A stretch of 64,000 nucleotides of DNA, taken from the NCBI GenBank assembly GCA_039654915.1, contig CM077600.1, forward strand, positions 39,540,492 through 39,604,491. The letters are read 5' to 3'. Numbering within the stretch: the first letter of the stretch is position 1; the number at the start of each line of letters is the position of its first letter. Below, piece by piece: positions 35,231 to 48,497 of this stretch. The notes beneath the pieces are model-generated. The model had not been told where the DNA came from. It made no database searches and was given only the letters and a program-made list of their open reading frames with translations. The position numbers were made by a program, and so were the translations under genes. The stretch is from Aquilaria yunnanensis (Eukaryota > Streptophyta > Magnoliopsida > Malvales > Thymelaeaceae).

Positions 35231-35766
35231 ATTTATATATATTAAAGTCATAAGGCTTTGAAGATATCATAAAATTTTGGGTTTTCCAATTTACCCTAGC
35301 TTTCATCAGTTACTGTTAAACCCCATCATGTGTTGAAATCCCAAATACGCTACCTCGGCATCTTAGTCCCATACCGCATGTTTTCTATTTACCAAATTGG
35401 TCACTATCAACTTTAAAACTTTTCAACTTTCAATTTTTTTAAAACCTTCGAAGTGATCATGACTTAATTTTCAATTTATAACTTTGAACACTTTTTCCCT
35501 CTGTATGTGTAATCGGTAATCAGTATAAAAAATTTGTATTTTCATTAATTGACCTGCAAATAAGTGCGAGATGTATTCTAGCACCTCTAAGAATTTACAA
35601 CGAATTGAAAGACAGCCACATGTATTCAAGGCCCCAAACTTCTACTCTGGTTTCAATTTTCACTTTCTTCAGAGATGGCCTGAACAAAATAAGCTGAAGC
35701 ACCTTCCACTTTAGTAAGTATTTGACTAGTATTTTCAAAAGAAAGACAGGCTCTAAGCAGTTCACT

Positions 35767-38700
35767 CTAAAGATGTACAAAATGCCTCTGCAACTCCCCT
35801 AACATCCGTTCTGCTGCGGACTCTCTTGCTTCCCGGGGGCTTGATCTAATGTCTCCTGCAGTTGACATCTCGAAATCCATCCGCTTCACCATCAAATGAG
35901 CTTTAAACCCGGCTTTGTAAGCAGATACACTTGTGTTAGTTTCACCGAAAAATTGTGCCGCACATACAACATAAAACCCATGCCAGATATAAAGCAAAAG
36001 GGATGCCCGCTATTAGCGCTAGTAAAACCTTGAATGCAGCTAAAAGCCAACAAAACCATTCCTTGCAGAATATGCCCAGCAAACCGTTGTTTTTTCAGAC
36101 GGAGGAAAGACTGTCAATTAGAAAGGCATAAACATGACAAAATATGCAATACTAATGTTTTCCCATGATGAGGCAGAGCATTAACTTGTCAGGTATTTAA
36201 TCAAGTAAGAGGTAATGCAGCTGGCTAACCTGAAATTGATGAGGAATAGTAGTTCAATTTGCTGATATCTACCGTGTCAAAGTACTGAACATAACTAACA
36301 TGGAGAATGCATACTTCTGATTTATTATTCTTACATTGAGCAGCAATACACACACTGTAAGCATCATGATATGAGAGACGTATGCTTGCAATCAAATCGC
36401 AGGAACTTACCGTCAATTGGATATACATGGTAACTAGGTATAAACCACTTGCGCTTGCAGCACAAAACATCCAACTCCTGCATGATGAAAAATAAAAGCG
36501 GGTTACATAATGTTCAGTGGGGAAAAGAAACTGAGTGATACTGTAGACATCCAGCAATGGTGCAAGTTTTAGTGAGAGTCTAAAACCGCAATATCTTGCT
36601 GCTGCTGGAGGGACATACCAATGTGCTGGAGACTTGGAACCAAGAATAAGTGATCCTTATAGAAACTAAGTAAACGCAACTTTTATTTGTAACCACGAAC
36701 ATACTGCCATACTTGAGACTTGGAACCAAAAAAACCAAGCAACACTTGCATCAAGTAAATAAACCCAACCCTTTTTTTTGTAACCACTCATGTTGTGCTC
36801 TCACTGGACAAATGCTTAAACAAAGAGCTGGGCTATCACTAGTGAGTGATCAGAACTTGTATTTGGAACACTTAATTTTCAAGATTTTGAGCTCTCAGTG
36901 AAATCGAAATTCTGATAAGAGTAAATTTAAATGATCCACTTCTCCTTGCCTCTGTCCTAGCCTCTTGAAAGGATAAGAGTGTGAACAGATGGCATTTCAA
37001 AAAAAAAAAAAATTGACAGGAAATAAAAACCAAGCTCTCAACTTGCCTGACAATGATCTTGCACATTTGCAACTGCCTTGGACACTCTTTCGCTTTCAAT
37101 GCACTGACGTCCAGAATTGCTTACAGGAGTCATCTCCTGGGTGCATGTCCTTTGGCAGGTATCATTACAACCCTCAATAACAGCATCTATCATCAATGCT
37201 AGATGATCATCATCACCTATAAGAAAATGCAAAGGTAAGACAAAAATTAGATATATCAAGTTATGCTGTTCATTTTCATCCAAGAAACAAAACAAAGAGA
37301 TACATGGTGTCCATAACAGTGTGACGAAACCTACAAGTTTTGGTTCGAATTAAATGAATACAGAAGCTTTCTACTGCTCTGGTAAAAGACAAGTTATGCT
37401 TCCAAGTAACAATAATAGCTACAGATACAAGACATGTCATCCAGAACATGGTACGCTACCTATGACAACATTAGTCAGTGAACACTGTTACAAGTGTTCT
37501 AATTGCATATTCTTTCCCAAGTTCCATATTTCCAGTCACCAAGGGAAAAACAAGGCAGTTCAACAAAATTTGGCTCAGAAGCACACACAAGGATTCAGTG
37601 GATATGTAAGTACCATGCAGTATCATCTGAATATTTTTATCGCACAGAGCAATCTCATCTTCTATATTCCGCTGCTGAAGAACCTGACACACAAGATACA
37701 TACATGTGAAGGAATCCATAAATGGAGTTTCCAACCAGGAACTTCTGATACTGTGAAACCACACTTGGAACCTTTCTCGCTACTTGATAACATGCGACAT
37801 GGTTATGGATGCAGAATATGCATCCACCGCAGCTTTGTCCACATGGATAAAGTTTCATTATGTCTTGTTGATTGAGGGATAAAACAGTTCAAGCAAAACA
37901 GAATACACACACACACACGGATGCATGTATTGGATGTCTAAGCCTTTAAACACTAATATTTGACACATTCCAAAACTGAGATATGAAGAGATCAATCGAA
38001 GAATTAAAAGAAGAAAAAAATCATGACCAGCATCCAGTATTCAGAAACTTCTGTAGCCTAGTCTACAATGCAAATTTTAAAAATTAAAGGTTTGAAACTT
38101 GTTGGCCATACTCGTACCTAGCAAACAAACCAATTCCAAGGAATATAGCCAGGAAAAGTCAAAGTTTGGTCATCACAATTGTCTGTACACCTTCAGGATG
38201 TCCAAACAAGAGCTCCCATGACCACTGTTGTAAGAGACGGTATTATTTTCACATAAATCAATATGACCAGCTGTCTCTCTAGTGTGATTGGTTTATCAAA
38301 TAAGGCACAGCATATTTAACATAAACTTGGCAAATAAAGCACCAGCTCTCACCAGCTTATCTCTTTTGCTGAAGAGAACACTCAAAGCAGTTTCTGACAG
38401 AGCCTTTTCCTTTGAGGCTATGGTGTGCTGAAGTTTATTATATTCTTTGAAATTAGACTGACAAGTTTCGCAGACATAATGACTGTAAATGGTATTATCT
38501 CGAGCAGAAATTTTATCATTGTAGGCCAATTTACTTTGAGCAACATTTTCACCACCATGATCAGCAAGGCCCTGAAGTATTGGTTCAGATACACCAGCCA
38601 ACAGTCAGCAACAAGCTCACATAGCTCTGTAGACTGTAATAGCTAAAGATGACCAGAAGCAAAAGACAAGATTCAACATTAGACATATTTCAGATGCAAC

Positions 38701-41700
38701 AGTATGTCATAATTCCTTCATGGATCCAAATTCAAAATTCAATCCAGAGTAAAACATCCCAATTTTCACCAGAAAGCACTCATTCAAATCTTCAGACAAG
38801 TGCACTCAATTTGAGAAAATAAAAAGATGGTAATTAAATGGCTCCCCAGCACATCAATTCAGACCAAGATAAGCTATCAACATTATCCGAGTAAAAGCAC
38901 ATATCTAGCGGCTGCCCTTACACCCCAAGCTCATGAATTAGGTAAATAATATCTTAAAAGAATGAAAAGTTCTTAAATGAACGTGAACCTGACTAACTAT
39001 ATCTCTTTGGCCTCTGGCTGAAAGCCATAACAAATCATGTATGTTTCAAATGGAAGATGCATCAGTTGTGATCTTATAAAAATTGATAAGTTTTAAAGAG
39101 AATGATGATCATTCAACTGTTACTCCAACAAAATGCAAAAAATCCAAAATTAAATCTTCAGTATTCAATAAAGTAATATTCAATCATTTCAAGTGTAGTG
39201 TCTCCACAATTAGAAATACAAGGTAAGTTAACAGCTCCAGCATTGGCCTAGAGGTCAACGCTTTGAAGTTGTTCCCCAAGATCCAAGGTTCAATTTGGTG
39301 CCAAAAAGGGAGAGAGCCGGGAGGGTGGAACAATTGTAGGAAAACCAGGCTCATGGAAGAAAGTAAGATAAGAAACACCAAAAAAGTAAAAGGGTAGATG
39401 CTGGCAGCTGAAAGCATTCATTCCGCCAAATCCAATACGTAATTTTCCCATATATGAATTAAAACTCAACGAAACAGTAAATGGATGATGCAGAAACAGA
39501 TTCTGGAGCGTAAGAAGGGTGGGGGAAAAAAGATAATAATGAAAATTGCTGATACAGAAGGCTCACTTTAGCACAATCTGTAGTTCCCTTCAAGGCACTT
39601 TCTGTACAATTGGTAATTTTTTGTGGAGAACCTCGTTGAACCTTGTCAATAATACCATGGCTGGACTGTTTGTTTTTGTGAATAGTAACAGCACAGCTAT
39701 CCAAGCCCACATTTTGGTGCCTGCCTATCACATCTGAAGAAACATCTGTGGAATTTCTATTAGCATCATTTTCCTTCGTTGTTCCATTACTAGCACCAAT
39801 TTCCACAGCAGGTCTAGTCTCAACCTTAGCATCATGCATTGAGCAATTCGTATCACCATTTGCCAAAGAACCCATAATATTTTTTTGATCATGGGGCTCT
39901 GACTTACCAATAACTTTTTTTCTTACATCCTTATTTTGTGTAAACATTAAAGAATGATCATCAATTTCCATATCATAAGGATCATTAGTTGCATTTGGGT
40001 GACTATTTGTGCATTGCCTCTCATCATCAGCCTTCTTTGTTGATTTAGTAACATTTTCAGAAGAGAAAGCATCTTCTCTCAGAAATTTACTCATGTTGTC
40101 AATCCCTGACTCGAAAGGTTTTCCCATTGTTTCAGCATTGTTTAAATGTCGGACTGTCAGACTAGACTTGTGATCTTGCAATTCATTTGAAAGCTTTCCC
40201 CTGCAAAGAGGATGATTTAGAAAGACAAGGTAATGAGCTATTGAACCCCTCAAAGTAAAGTAGGTCTAGGTGCAGGAAAATATAAGATATTGAAGAAAAG
40301 GATATACTAAGAAAATTCACCATGTCAGTTCATTCATCAAACTCCAAGAGGGTTGAAAAGAAACCAGGAAACTTTAAAAAAAATCATTCCATGTCCAAAG
40401 GAGTAGAATTCTGAAAATGTGATTTGGTCAAATTGATGCAATTCACCATGTTCTTTGACAAAAATCGCGGGAGTGGACCAGTCCTTACATGGGGCCAGCT
40501 TGACCCAGAGTCTGGACTCTTTAATACTAGTGGTGGAACCATCAATTCAGCCTTGGTTTCATATCGAACCTCAACATCCTATCCTGGAACCTGAAGCACA
40601 TTTTCAGCAACGAATTTTAAATCCTAGACCATGATTAGGGTGTGCTTTGCTATATAAGGTTGCTCTGCTCGACTGGTATTATTATTATTATTATTTCAAT
40701 ACAACTGGAAATGACCAAGGAGGAAGTGGCTTAAACTTCACCTTGTGATTGGCCCACAAGGCTGAACCTTTGATTCTTTATGCAATTAGGTCCTATGGAA
40801 TAAGGTTTATCTGATCTGTTACAGATATTGAAACAGCATTTACTGTCCAATAATTCTATTAAGCTCTTGTTCCTAGAGCTATGATTGAATTCACAGAAGA
40901 CAACATTGTGATGTCTTTCTTGATATATAAGTCTGATTAGGAATACCAGTAACTATTAATTACAAAACCTTAAAAAAGATTTAGTAAACCAATAGAAGCA
41001 CCTTGAGAACCAATCAGATAGAATCTTAGAATAAGGCAGCACATGAAAGTATTCAACAGTTCGAGTGGTGATCCACTGGCCCAAATTTTCTTGGAGTAAA
41101 GGACCTTGCAAGCTACCAAAGAAGAACAAAAGCAGGTGAGATTCAAACAGAATATTAAAAGATTTTTTTTAAGATGTAAATGACAGAGGACTCAAGAGAA
41201 TAAGAAAAAAATGGCACATGGTTTAAACTAGGTACCCTCTTCCTTGTCTAAAGAGTAAGGTTAATCACAAACAAAAATAAACAAGAAAGCAGTAAATCTC
41301 TCATTGTTTCACACACTGTCATAAACATGCATAAGACTGGGATTATGATGATTAAATGTTTGTCATACAACCATATATGCATGCTTATACATCAAGTTCA
41401 TCCAAGACGTTTCTCATCCTTAAATTAAAGACAAACCTGTCAATAACATCTTTAATTGGTATTTGAATTGCACTATCTTCTTTTGGTTCATTGCATTGCA
41501 TTATATAAAAACGAACTGCATTCTTCTCCTGGGTCAGACAGTATGTTTCATAACTCCCAAGAATTCTGACGTGGCTTTTATCAATACCTGCTCCACACAA
41601 CCACACTTTATTCATCAGCAATCCCTCTCAGGATAACGGAGAGAGACAATAGGGAAGTGGTACCAAGAAACAAAAGAGGAAAAAGCCAAAAACTAATATT

Positions 41701-41789
41701 GGTGTAAAGGAAAAGAACAATGGAACTATAGACAATGTTATCATATGCTATAATTCAGATAGTGTACTAAATTATGGGCACATGCACAA

Positions 41790-41820
<31 letters not shown>

Positions 41821-43399
41821 AGTATCTACATATGCATGTGTAACTGAGTCCGCCTAAATACACAAATACATACATTTGTGCATGCGCACATACATATTTT
41901 TTCATATTTTATAGACAATTTAGGTTACCTTTTTCCTGAAAAAATTTTAGAAGCATAAGGCATTTTAGCAGTTTGTTGAAAACAAACAGCCTTGCATTCA
42001 AGCATCTTAAGTTCAGTGATTTACAATCCACTATCCTCGTAGATATGGTTCAACTATTTCTTTGGTTAATTGGAAATATAAGAAATGTACTGCCAGATTA
42101 TCATGCTAGCCAAACCTGATTCCCGCCAAAAAACAGCGAGCAGTTAATTAGAGAAGCATGCATGAATCAGCATACTTCAAATTATCTACAACACACTGGT
42201 TTCAAATTTCTGAAACACAAACCATGTTTGACTGGCGGCATTCCAGTTTCAGTAATCGAATCATAGCATAATGTCTAATAATAATGTCTAATCAGTCTCC
42301 TTTTACCTGATGCTGCCTCAACAGCAGAGAAAGCAATTTTCTTAAAGCCAACCTCATCAGCAACCATGTCAGCCTCTGATGATTTATCCAGAATTCGTTT
42401 CCTTTTACTTTGATGTTTTTGCTCCACTGCAGTATCTGAAGTGTCACTTGGTGCATCCACATCTTTCTCGATCACTGACCACATACCTTTTGTGACAGTA
42501 CTAAACTGCAAGAAGCAATTTTCCTTTCTTGAATCAATTAAGAACGCAGCAATTTTTGAAGTTGGCCATTCATTAGTTAATGGAGTATCTTTTGCTGCAT
42601 CCAGAGACATGGATATACAACATGCATCCATGATTTTTTTCTCAATTAAGGAAAGCTGCTTTTCAGTGTCAACCAACAAAGTATGATCTGAACTTTGCAT
42701 GAATTTCATATGTGCAATCAGAGTTGGTCTCAGAACCACTGCTAACTTGCAGAATTGAACAAAATCTAGATGATTAGCCAGCTGATTCTGCTTTCTGTGG
42801 TAGTAGTTGAACAGCAACACAACAGCATGCACCTAAAGCAGAAACAAGAATAGCAACAAAAACATTCAAAAAGCAAGCAACATAAATTGATGTATCTCTT
42901 CATGGAAGTAAGGGGATGGGAGTCAGAGCTAGGCCCACAAAGATTATTTCCAAGATACATGCTCTATCAGTTACACGAGCAGTAGATAATAATCTTCATA
43001 CTTTCATTGCTCTCTTTTTCTATTTCCAGCACAGTTTCGATTTCCATGACTAGAGTTCTTTTTTCTTAGTTCTTTCAGTTTTCAAACAACTGTTTGTTCT
43101 TTATTTTGTAGTGCGCTCCAGATACACTTAAGCAAATGCCCTTTTGTACTTTTGATACCTTGGTTATATAGCAGAGGGCAAAGTCAATCTCATATAAGTT
43201 TCAACAATATCTCCAGTCCAGAAATGAAAAAAAAAATGGCGATTTGAATAGCAAAATGTACCTGTTTTGCAACAGACTGCTGAGTGCTTTCTGATGGAGT
43301 TTGGCGCATATAAGGTCTAGAAGGCAGCACAGGATCAACCAAATACTCTAAGAATGCAAGAACAGCATCCTCGGATGAGCATGCCCTCGGTTCAGCCAT
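35767..43399 (-). CDS. Conserved plant protein of unknown function with C-terminal dsRNA-binding-like segment
   Basis: Ten coding exons on the minus strand: 43399-43262, 42832-42307, 41587-41437, 41112-41002, 40200-39567, 38571-38353, 37683-37614, 37216-37047, 36477-36411 and 35912-35767. Phases agree throughout and give 743 residues. It begins MAEPRACSSEDAVLAFLEYL and continues with an alpha-helical N-terminal region (residues about 47-220), a conserved block ending YFHVLPYSKILSDW, a low-complexity Ser/Asn/Lys-rich region (exon 5), a coiled-coil-like stretch with QQRNIEDEIALCDKNIQ, and a C-terminal segment in which AHLMVKRMDFEM and PREARESAAERMLGEL resemble the end of a dsRNA-binding motif. 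I recognise the family as widespread in plants but not by function. Intron 8 uses a GC donor. Other introns are GT-AG. The gene appears intact. Confidence 0.8.
41791..41820. repeat. Poly(C) run followed by (CA)n, inside intron 2 of the unknown gene
   Basis: Seventeen C residues (41791-41807) run into a (CA)n tract. It lies in the intron between exons 2 and 3 of the minus-strand gene. Confidence 0.85.
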
Positions 43400-44182
43400 T
43401 ACAGGGGAGGCACTCGTGCTTCCCTGTCCCAAGCTAAACTAAACCACCAAAGGAAATTGCCAGCGCTTAATGCCAAAACAAAGGTTTAAAACATCCATCC
43501 TTTGGAGGAAAACTCAAGTGATGACTAACGTGGCTCAAAATTAAAATGCAAATGGAAGGATGAATGAAGCACTTTGAGCGACCGAATTTGTACGTTCTAA
43601 TTCTACAGCACATGATCCGCTAAGAACAATCTACAGCTCATGAAAAACAAAGAGAAACAGCGCAACACACAAGGGTATGAGAAACAGAGTGGCATCAAGA
43701 AAAACTAAACCGAAAGTTGAGACCCATGAAAACAAGGAACTAACATGTCTAGAGAACGACAGAGGATAGGGCACAGGTGCAGGAAACTGTGGAAGAGAAA
43801 CCGACATTGGTCACACAGAGGGTTTACCTTAGCTGCAGAAGGTGAAATCTGTTTAAACGCTCTTCACCTGAGAGTGAGAACGGACGGCAGAGAGGACCTA
43901 CCGTCGGGACAAGAAAATCCTCGTAAAGCTATTAGCTACAGCCTCCGGGTCCGGGTGCGTCCGACGGTCCGCGGAGCTTTTGGAGTCTGGACTACTATTA
44001 GAGGTTTAACTGGCGAAATGACCGCTGATGATCCATTATATGGCAGTTTTACCCCTCCCACTGTTACCATAACATTGTAAGTAATCATATTAGGGTTGCT
44101 AGAAGTGATTCGGGCGTGGGCGTGGGCCGGGTAAGCGGGCCTGAACTAGTAAATGGTGGGCTAGAGAATATAGATTTAAATA

Positions 44183-45344
44183 GGGAAAATTACAAAAAAA
44201 ACCCCCTAGGTTTGGTCAAACCTTGGGTTTTGTTCCCCTGATTCAAATACCTACAGTTACCCCCTGACAATGTAACACCGTTAATGATCGTTAAGACAAA
44301 AAAAAAAAGGAAGAACCCCCTTTTACTATCATAACTTTCTTTATTCGATAACTTTGCCTCTTAAATCAGTTAAGTTTTCTCTTTTCTCATGAGTCATGTG
44401 ATCCATGACATGAAATCTAGATTCGCCAAATTTCCCTCTACACAATCCCCAAATCCATCAAGTCCCGGAAACTGATCTCCCTCTTCTCCTGCACTTTCAA
44501 ATCCTTCTCTCTCTTTGCCGCGACCTGCCTCTCATTGGCGCCGCCGTCTCTCATCACAGAAATGGAGAAAGCGACTTTCTTCGACTTCAATTTGATGCTA
44601 ATCATCATGATGATCCAATTCCTTATTCTGATGTTCACTCTGGACAAGATCTACAACACCCCACTGGGGAAGTTCATGGACGAGAGGGACGCCGCCATTA
44701 AGGAAAAGCTGGAGAGCGTGAAGGACATGTCGGAGGAGGTGAAGGCATTGGATGAGAAGGCAGCGGTGATCACGAAGACTTAAAAGGAAACGAAACCAAC
44801 AATCGAAACGAATTCTGCCCTGGGTATGCAGAATCAACGACCGATAACTGTCTCTGATAGCCCTTCTTCTTCCTTAATCGGAAACGCCGCCAGAAGTTAC
44901 CAGGATGAAGGGTTCTCGAAGGTGACACCACCAGCATCAACGACATGAAGAGAGATAAGAACTGACGATTAATCTTGATGATTTCGAATGAATCATCGCG
45001 AACAAAGTTGCCTAGAAATCGAGGAGTGAAGGAGACGGAGGCGATTGAGGTGATTGAAACAGAGGAGAAGAGAAAGAGAGGAGGGAGGTATAGGCTTTGT
45101 GGCTGGGTGGGCGGGGGCAGCGGAGCGGGTTGGCAGAGAAAGAGATGAGTTTAGTTTTGTGAGATGCATAAGTTTAGAGTTCAAAGTTTTATATAAAAAA
45201 AGAGGTTAAAAGGACAAAATCAGTTATTTTCCCTTTTTTCTTATAAAAGTGAATCACGGAATCAAGTTGGTATTGGGGAAAGTGTAAGTATTTAAAATAG
45301 GGGACAAAACCCTAGGTTTGGCCATATGTTTTTGTAATTTTTCC
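44183..45344. mobile_element. Pack-MULE: Mutator-like element carrying a captured host gene fragment
   Basis: Flanked by an exact 9-bp duplication, ATTTAAATA, at 44174-44182 and 45345-45353. The ends are inverted repeats of about 75 bp: GGGAAAATTACAAAAAAAAC at the left and, on the other strand, GGAAAAATTACAAAAACATA at the right, both followed by a CAAACCT..GGGTTTTGT..CCCC stretch. The length is 1162 bp. It encodes no transposase. Instead, its interior carries a piece of the nuclear gene for chloroplast ATP synthase subunit b' (see next entry), which is the definition of a Pack-MULE. Confidence 0.85.
44455..44783 (+). pseudogene. atpG: Fragment of chloroplast ATP synthase subunit b' (CF0-II) gene, captured in the Pack-MULE
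   Basis: An open frame encodes the end of a two-part transit peptide ([14 protein letters not shown]), the membrane helix start ([18 protein letters not shown]) and the conserved stalk start [19 protein letters not shown], then [20 protein letters not shown] before a stop at 44781. This matches the nuclear-encoded b' subunit of chloroplast ATP synthase, which forms the peripheral stalk. The parent gene continues for over 100 residues of coiled coil that are absent here, so the copy is a fragment. A trace AAAAGGAAACG just after the stop may be the parent's later KKET region brought close by a deletion (weak inference). The symbol refers to the parent nuclear gene. Confidence 0.85.
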
Positions 45345-45553
45345 ATTTAAATAAGTTTGTTGGGTTAAGAAAAGAGAATATTGGGCCTGTTTTTTTTCTA
45401 ATGGACATAAAAAATAAAATAGATTTAGTGGAGGGGGAAATTAGTAATTAAAATGCTTCTTACTTAATCCTTTGTAGGGTTCCTCCAAGTTTGAAAGTGA
45501 TGAATAAACCGTGGGGACAAGATTGTGGAAGTTTTGAATGGCCATAAAAAAAT

Positions 45554-45802
45554 TTGATATTGCAAGATAATGGGTCCTCAAATTTTTTTAAGAAGGGTTT
45601 TGGAGGTATGGAGTCTTGTGCTGATAATATGGAAAGTAATGATTCCAATATTAAAGTTGTGTCATTTGATGATTATGATAAACGAATATTGAATATGTTA
45701 GAAAATCTCGATAAGGTTAAAGAGCAGAGGAAGAGGAGAAAAAAGATGAAATTGCGGTCAAAAGGATCGGCATTGAAATATGATATGAAAAGATTGGAAT
45801 GA
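45554..45802 (+). CDS. Small open frame, unknown and doubtful
   Basis: An 82-codon frame with an acidic first half (SFDDYDKRILNMLENLDKV) and a basic end (KEQRKRRKKMKLRSKG). The composition looks protein-like and could be a terminal exon of a small nuclear protein, but I recognise no family and see no clear splice or promoter context. It ends just before a tandem duplication. It could be a relic rather than a gene. Confidence 0.2.
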   Translation: MILQDNGSSNFFKKGFGGMESCADNMESNDSNIKVVSFDDYDKRILNMLENLDKVKEQRKRRKKMKLRSKGSALKYDMKRLE

Positions 45803-45844
45803 GGGTTTAAAAATTAGTGTTTATTTTTCTGATATTTGGGACAG

Positions 45845-46085
45845 AGGGTTTGGTGTTTGGATTTGTAGTTTTTTGTTTGATAGTAGGAAGGGTGGGTTTA
45901 TTCTAGTTTTGGAGATTTTGGATGGGATTTCGGGTTGTTGTATAATTTGGGGTGTTGGTATTCTTTTATGGAGGGCTTGGTGTTTGGATTTGCAGTTTTT
46001 TGGTTAATGGTATGAAGGGTGGATTTATTTTGGTTTTAGGAGATTTCAAATGGGATTTCAGGTTATTGTATAATTTGGGATGTTA
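45845..46085. repeat. Tandem duplication, two copies with a 127-base period
   Basis: 45845-45958 and 45972-46084 match closely: both carry TTGGTGTTTGGATTTG, GTTTTTTG, GAAGGGTGG, GGGATTTC and GTTGTATAATTTGGG (ATTGTATAATTTGGG in the second copy). The copies differ by about one base in six, so the duplication is not recent. Confidence 0.7.
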
Positions 46086-46099
46086 TTTCGCCTTTATGT

Positions 46100-48490
46100 A
46101 CTTAGCATGTATTAGGGTTAATTCATTCCAGTATCTTTCTATAACTGGTATTTGTACCTTATATTATATTCAATATATTTATTTTGGCCATTCATATATA
46201 TATATATAGTAATTAATAACTTTGTAATCTAATAAAATTGTTTCTACAACTAGTTTAATAAATATTCAACATAAAATATAACTTAATCCATGTTTAAAGT
46301 ACATGTTCATATATAAATATATGAATAATTTAGTCATGTACATATTCATATATAAATATATAAGCAATTTAGTAATATCATAATATTTATTGTATACTTA
46401 TATATATACATATCGGGTTCGGTTCTACCTCAGATTGGTTTTATATGAAATCAAAACAAAATCAAAAACCAATAATTCTTAACTATAGAACTAACTCATA
46501 AATCATAATTCATTTTTACTCAACTCAACCCAATTCAGTAAAGATAACTTGAGCTGATTTTGAATTTACCCAACTCATACTTACCCTTAAAATTGGATGA
46601 CTCAAATAAAGTGTGACTAGGTTAGTTAATAGTAACATACAGTCACATCCAAGGCAATTTCATATTTAAGCCCAAACTAACTTTTTTAAGAATGGGCCTA
46701 ATGTGAAATCTGACGTGATGGGCTAAAGCACCATGCCCAATCAAACTTATGATTCAGGTATCAAAACATAGTCGTGTGAAAACTTGGGTATATGGCCACA
46801 ATGATACTACTACTAATAAATAATTGGCCTAAATACCGATAACACTCTATAGTGATTCGGTCATTTAGTCCCTTGAACATTTTTTGGATGTGAATTGAGT
46901 TCCAAACAATAAAAATCAAGATACTTTGCCCACTTTGACTTAACTTACTATTTAAAATGAAAAAAAAACACACACACACACATCGTTGCTTCTTTAGTTT
47001 CCTAATCTTTATCTTTTGCACCCTAATGTTTTGTCTCTTTCACTTAGGCCATCATCTTCGATCCACTTAGGCCACTGCGATAAAAATCTCAATCTTCAAT
47101 TAAAATTCCTTGTTGCTTTACTCTTTCAACGGATTTGCCAACAATGCTCCGCTCACAATTTTCAGATTCCTTTGGCTTTAACAAGCATATTGGCACAAAG
47201 TGCTTTTCTGGTAACTCTACGATCACCATTGCCATCTCTGTTGCTTCTCATCATATTCCTTGAGGCGAGTTTTCCCGATACTCTGATTCAATATTAGTAA
47301 CACTCTTCTTCTCCCTCCCTTCTTCATTGACGTTAGCTTGGCCACTTCATCTCCAATTACCAGACTCTTCAAGTCCTCAATTGTTTCCATGGTGGAAGTC
47401 AAATTAGGAGCTGGAGCCGAAGCTTCGATGACATTCATGATGATGAGAGCTAATGCTCTTTGCGCAGAGGTCAACTAATTGGACTTATCTAATTTTTGAC
47501 CTGAGTAAATGAAAATGGTGGTGATTATGGCTTTTAGTAAAAGGAACATTAAGGAAGGCTAGTGGAGGAAGAATGAAAATCGGCTAAAAATGTGGGGAAG
47601 AAAATGACAAAAATCACAATGAATTTTTCACATTTTGTAAAGCAAAAAGAAAGAAAGAAGTTATATAGATATTAATTCTTCTAGAAAATACATATCAAAC
47701 CCATTGTTTCCTCACCAGAGATGGCATCGACGATAATTTGTCACACCATGTGGTGATCAGTGTTTACCAAGAAGGGAATTCGATATTTGTGCTGAAACAC
47801 ATAATCGAGTAAGTTTGGATTGGAAGGCTAATGATATAGATATGATTCAAGTGGCTATCAAGAAATTAATAGGAAAGACATTCGAAAGACAGAGATATGC
47901 TTGAGTAGCAAGATTCAAGGTTTTTGGTGTAAATGATTGAAATGAGAAACTTAGATGACTATTTTTAATTACAATTTAAGTTAATTGGGCAAAATATCCC
48001 AGTCATCACAGTTTAGGACTTGATTTATATCCCCAAAATATTAAAAGAGTCGAATGGCTAAGTCATTATAGTGCAAGGGTGTTTAGGTATTTAGGCCTAA
48101 ATAACTTGGCATTTGTCTATTTAAAAAAAGATGAACCTTCAAGTAGGACTTTCAATAAAAAAAGATAAATAACAATAAAATAATAAGTCAAATGAAGCTT
48201 AGGTATGATTCTCGAATTAAATTTATTTTAATTGGAATCTTTTATTTCTCCAAAGTTAGATCAGCACAAGTGTATCTTCTAATAAATGGGTTAACATAAT
48301 TAACGTAAAGAATACTCATTAATCAATGGCAGCGCATCAAATAAATAAATACACATCAGAAAGTTATATATATATCGACAAAGTGAAGAAATAGAGGATG
48401 CATTAAAAAAAATGCTAAAAAAGAAGAAGAAATATGTTCTGATGAAACGGTTACTAATCAATCAAATCACATGCGCTCGATTCTTGCCAG
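46100..48490. other. Intergenic region between the tandem duplication and the AMT gene; no gene supported
   Basis: AT-rich DNA with TA-type runs near 46195-46210 and 46395-46412, and a short CA tract at 46968-46982. Open frames at 47016-47297 (plus) and 47223-47474 (minus) overlap each other and show no recognisable domain. The region from 46800 to 48120 has loosely inverted flanks (CTAAATACCGATAACACT near 46828 and GTGCAAGGGTGTTTAGGTAT near 48081), which may mark another decayed transposon. Confidence 0.35.
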
Positions 48491-48497
48491 CCTCAAC

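Noticed and set aside
43745..44080. A 111-codon plus-strand open frame
   Set aside because: No domain; it overlaps the probable 5' leader of the minus-strand unknown gene.
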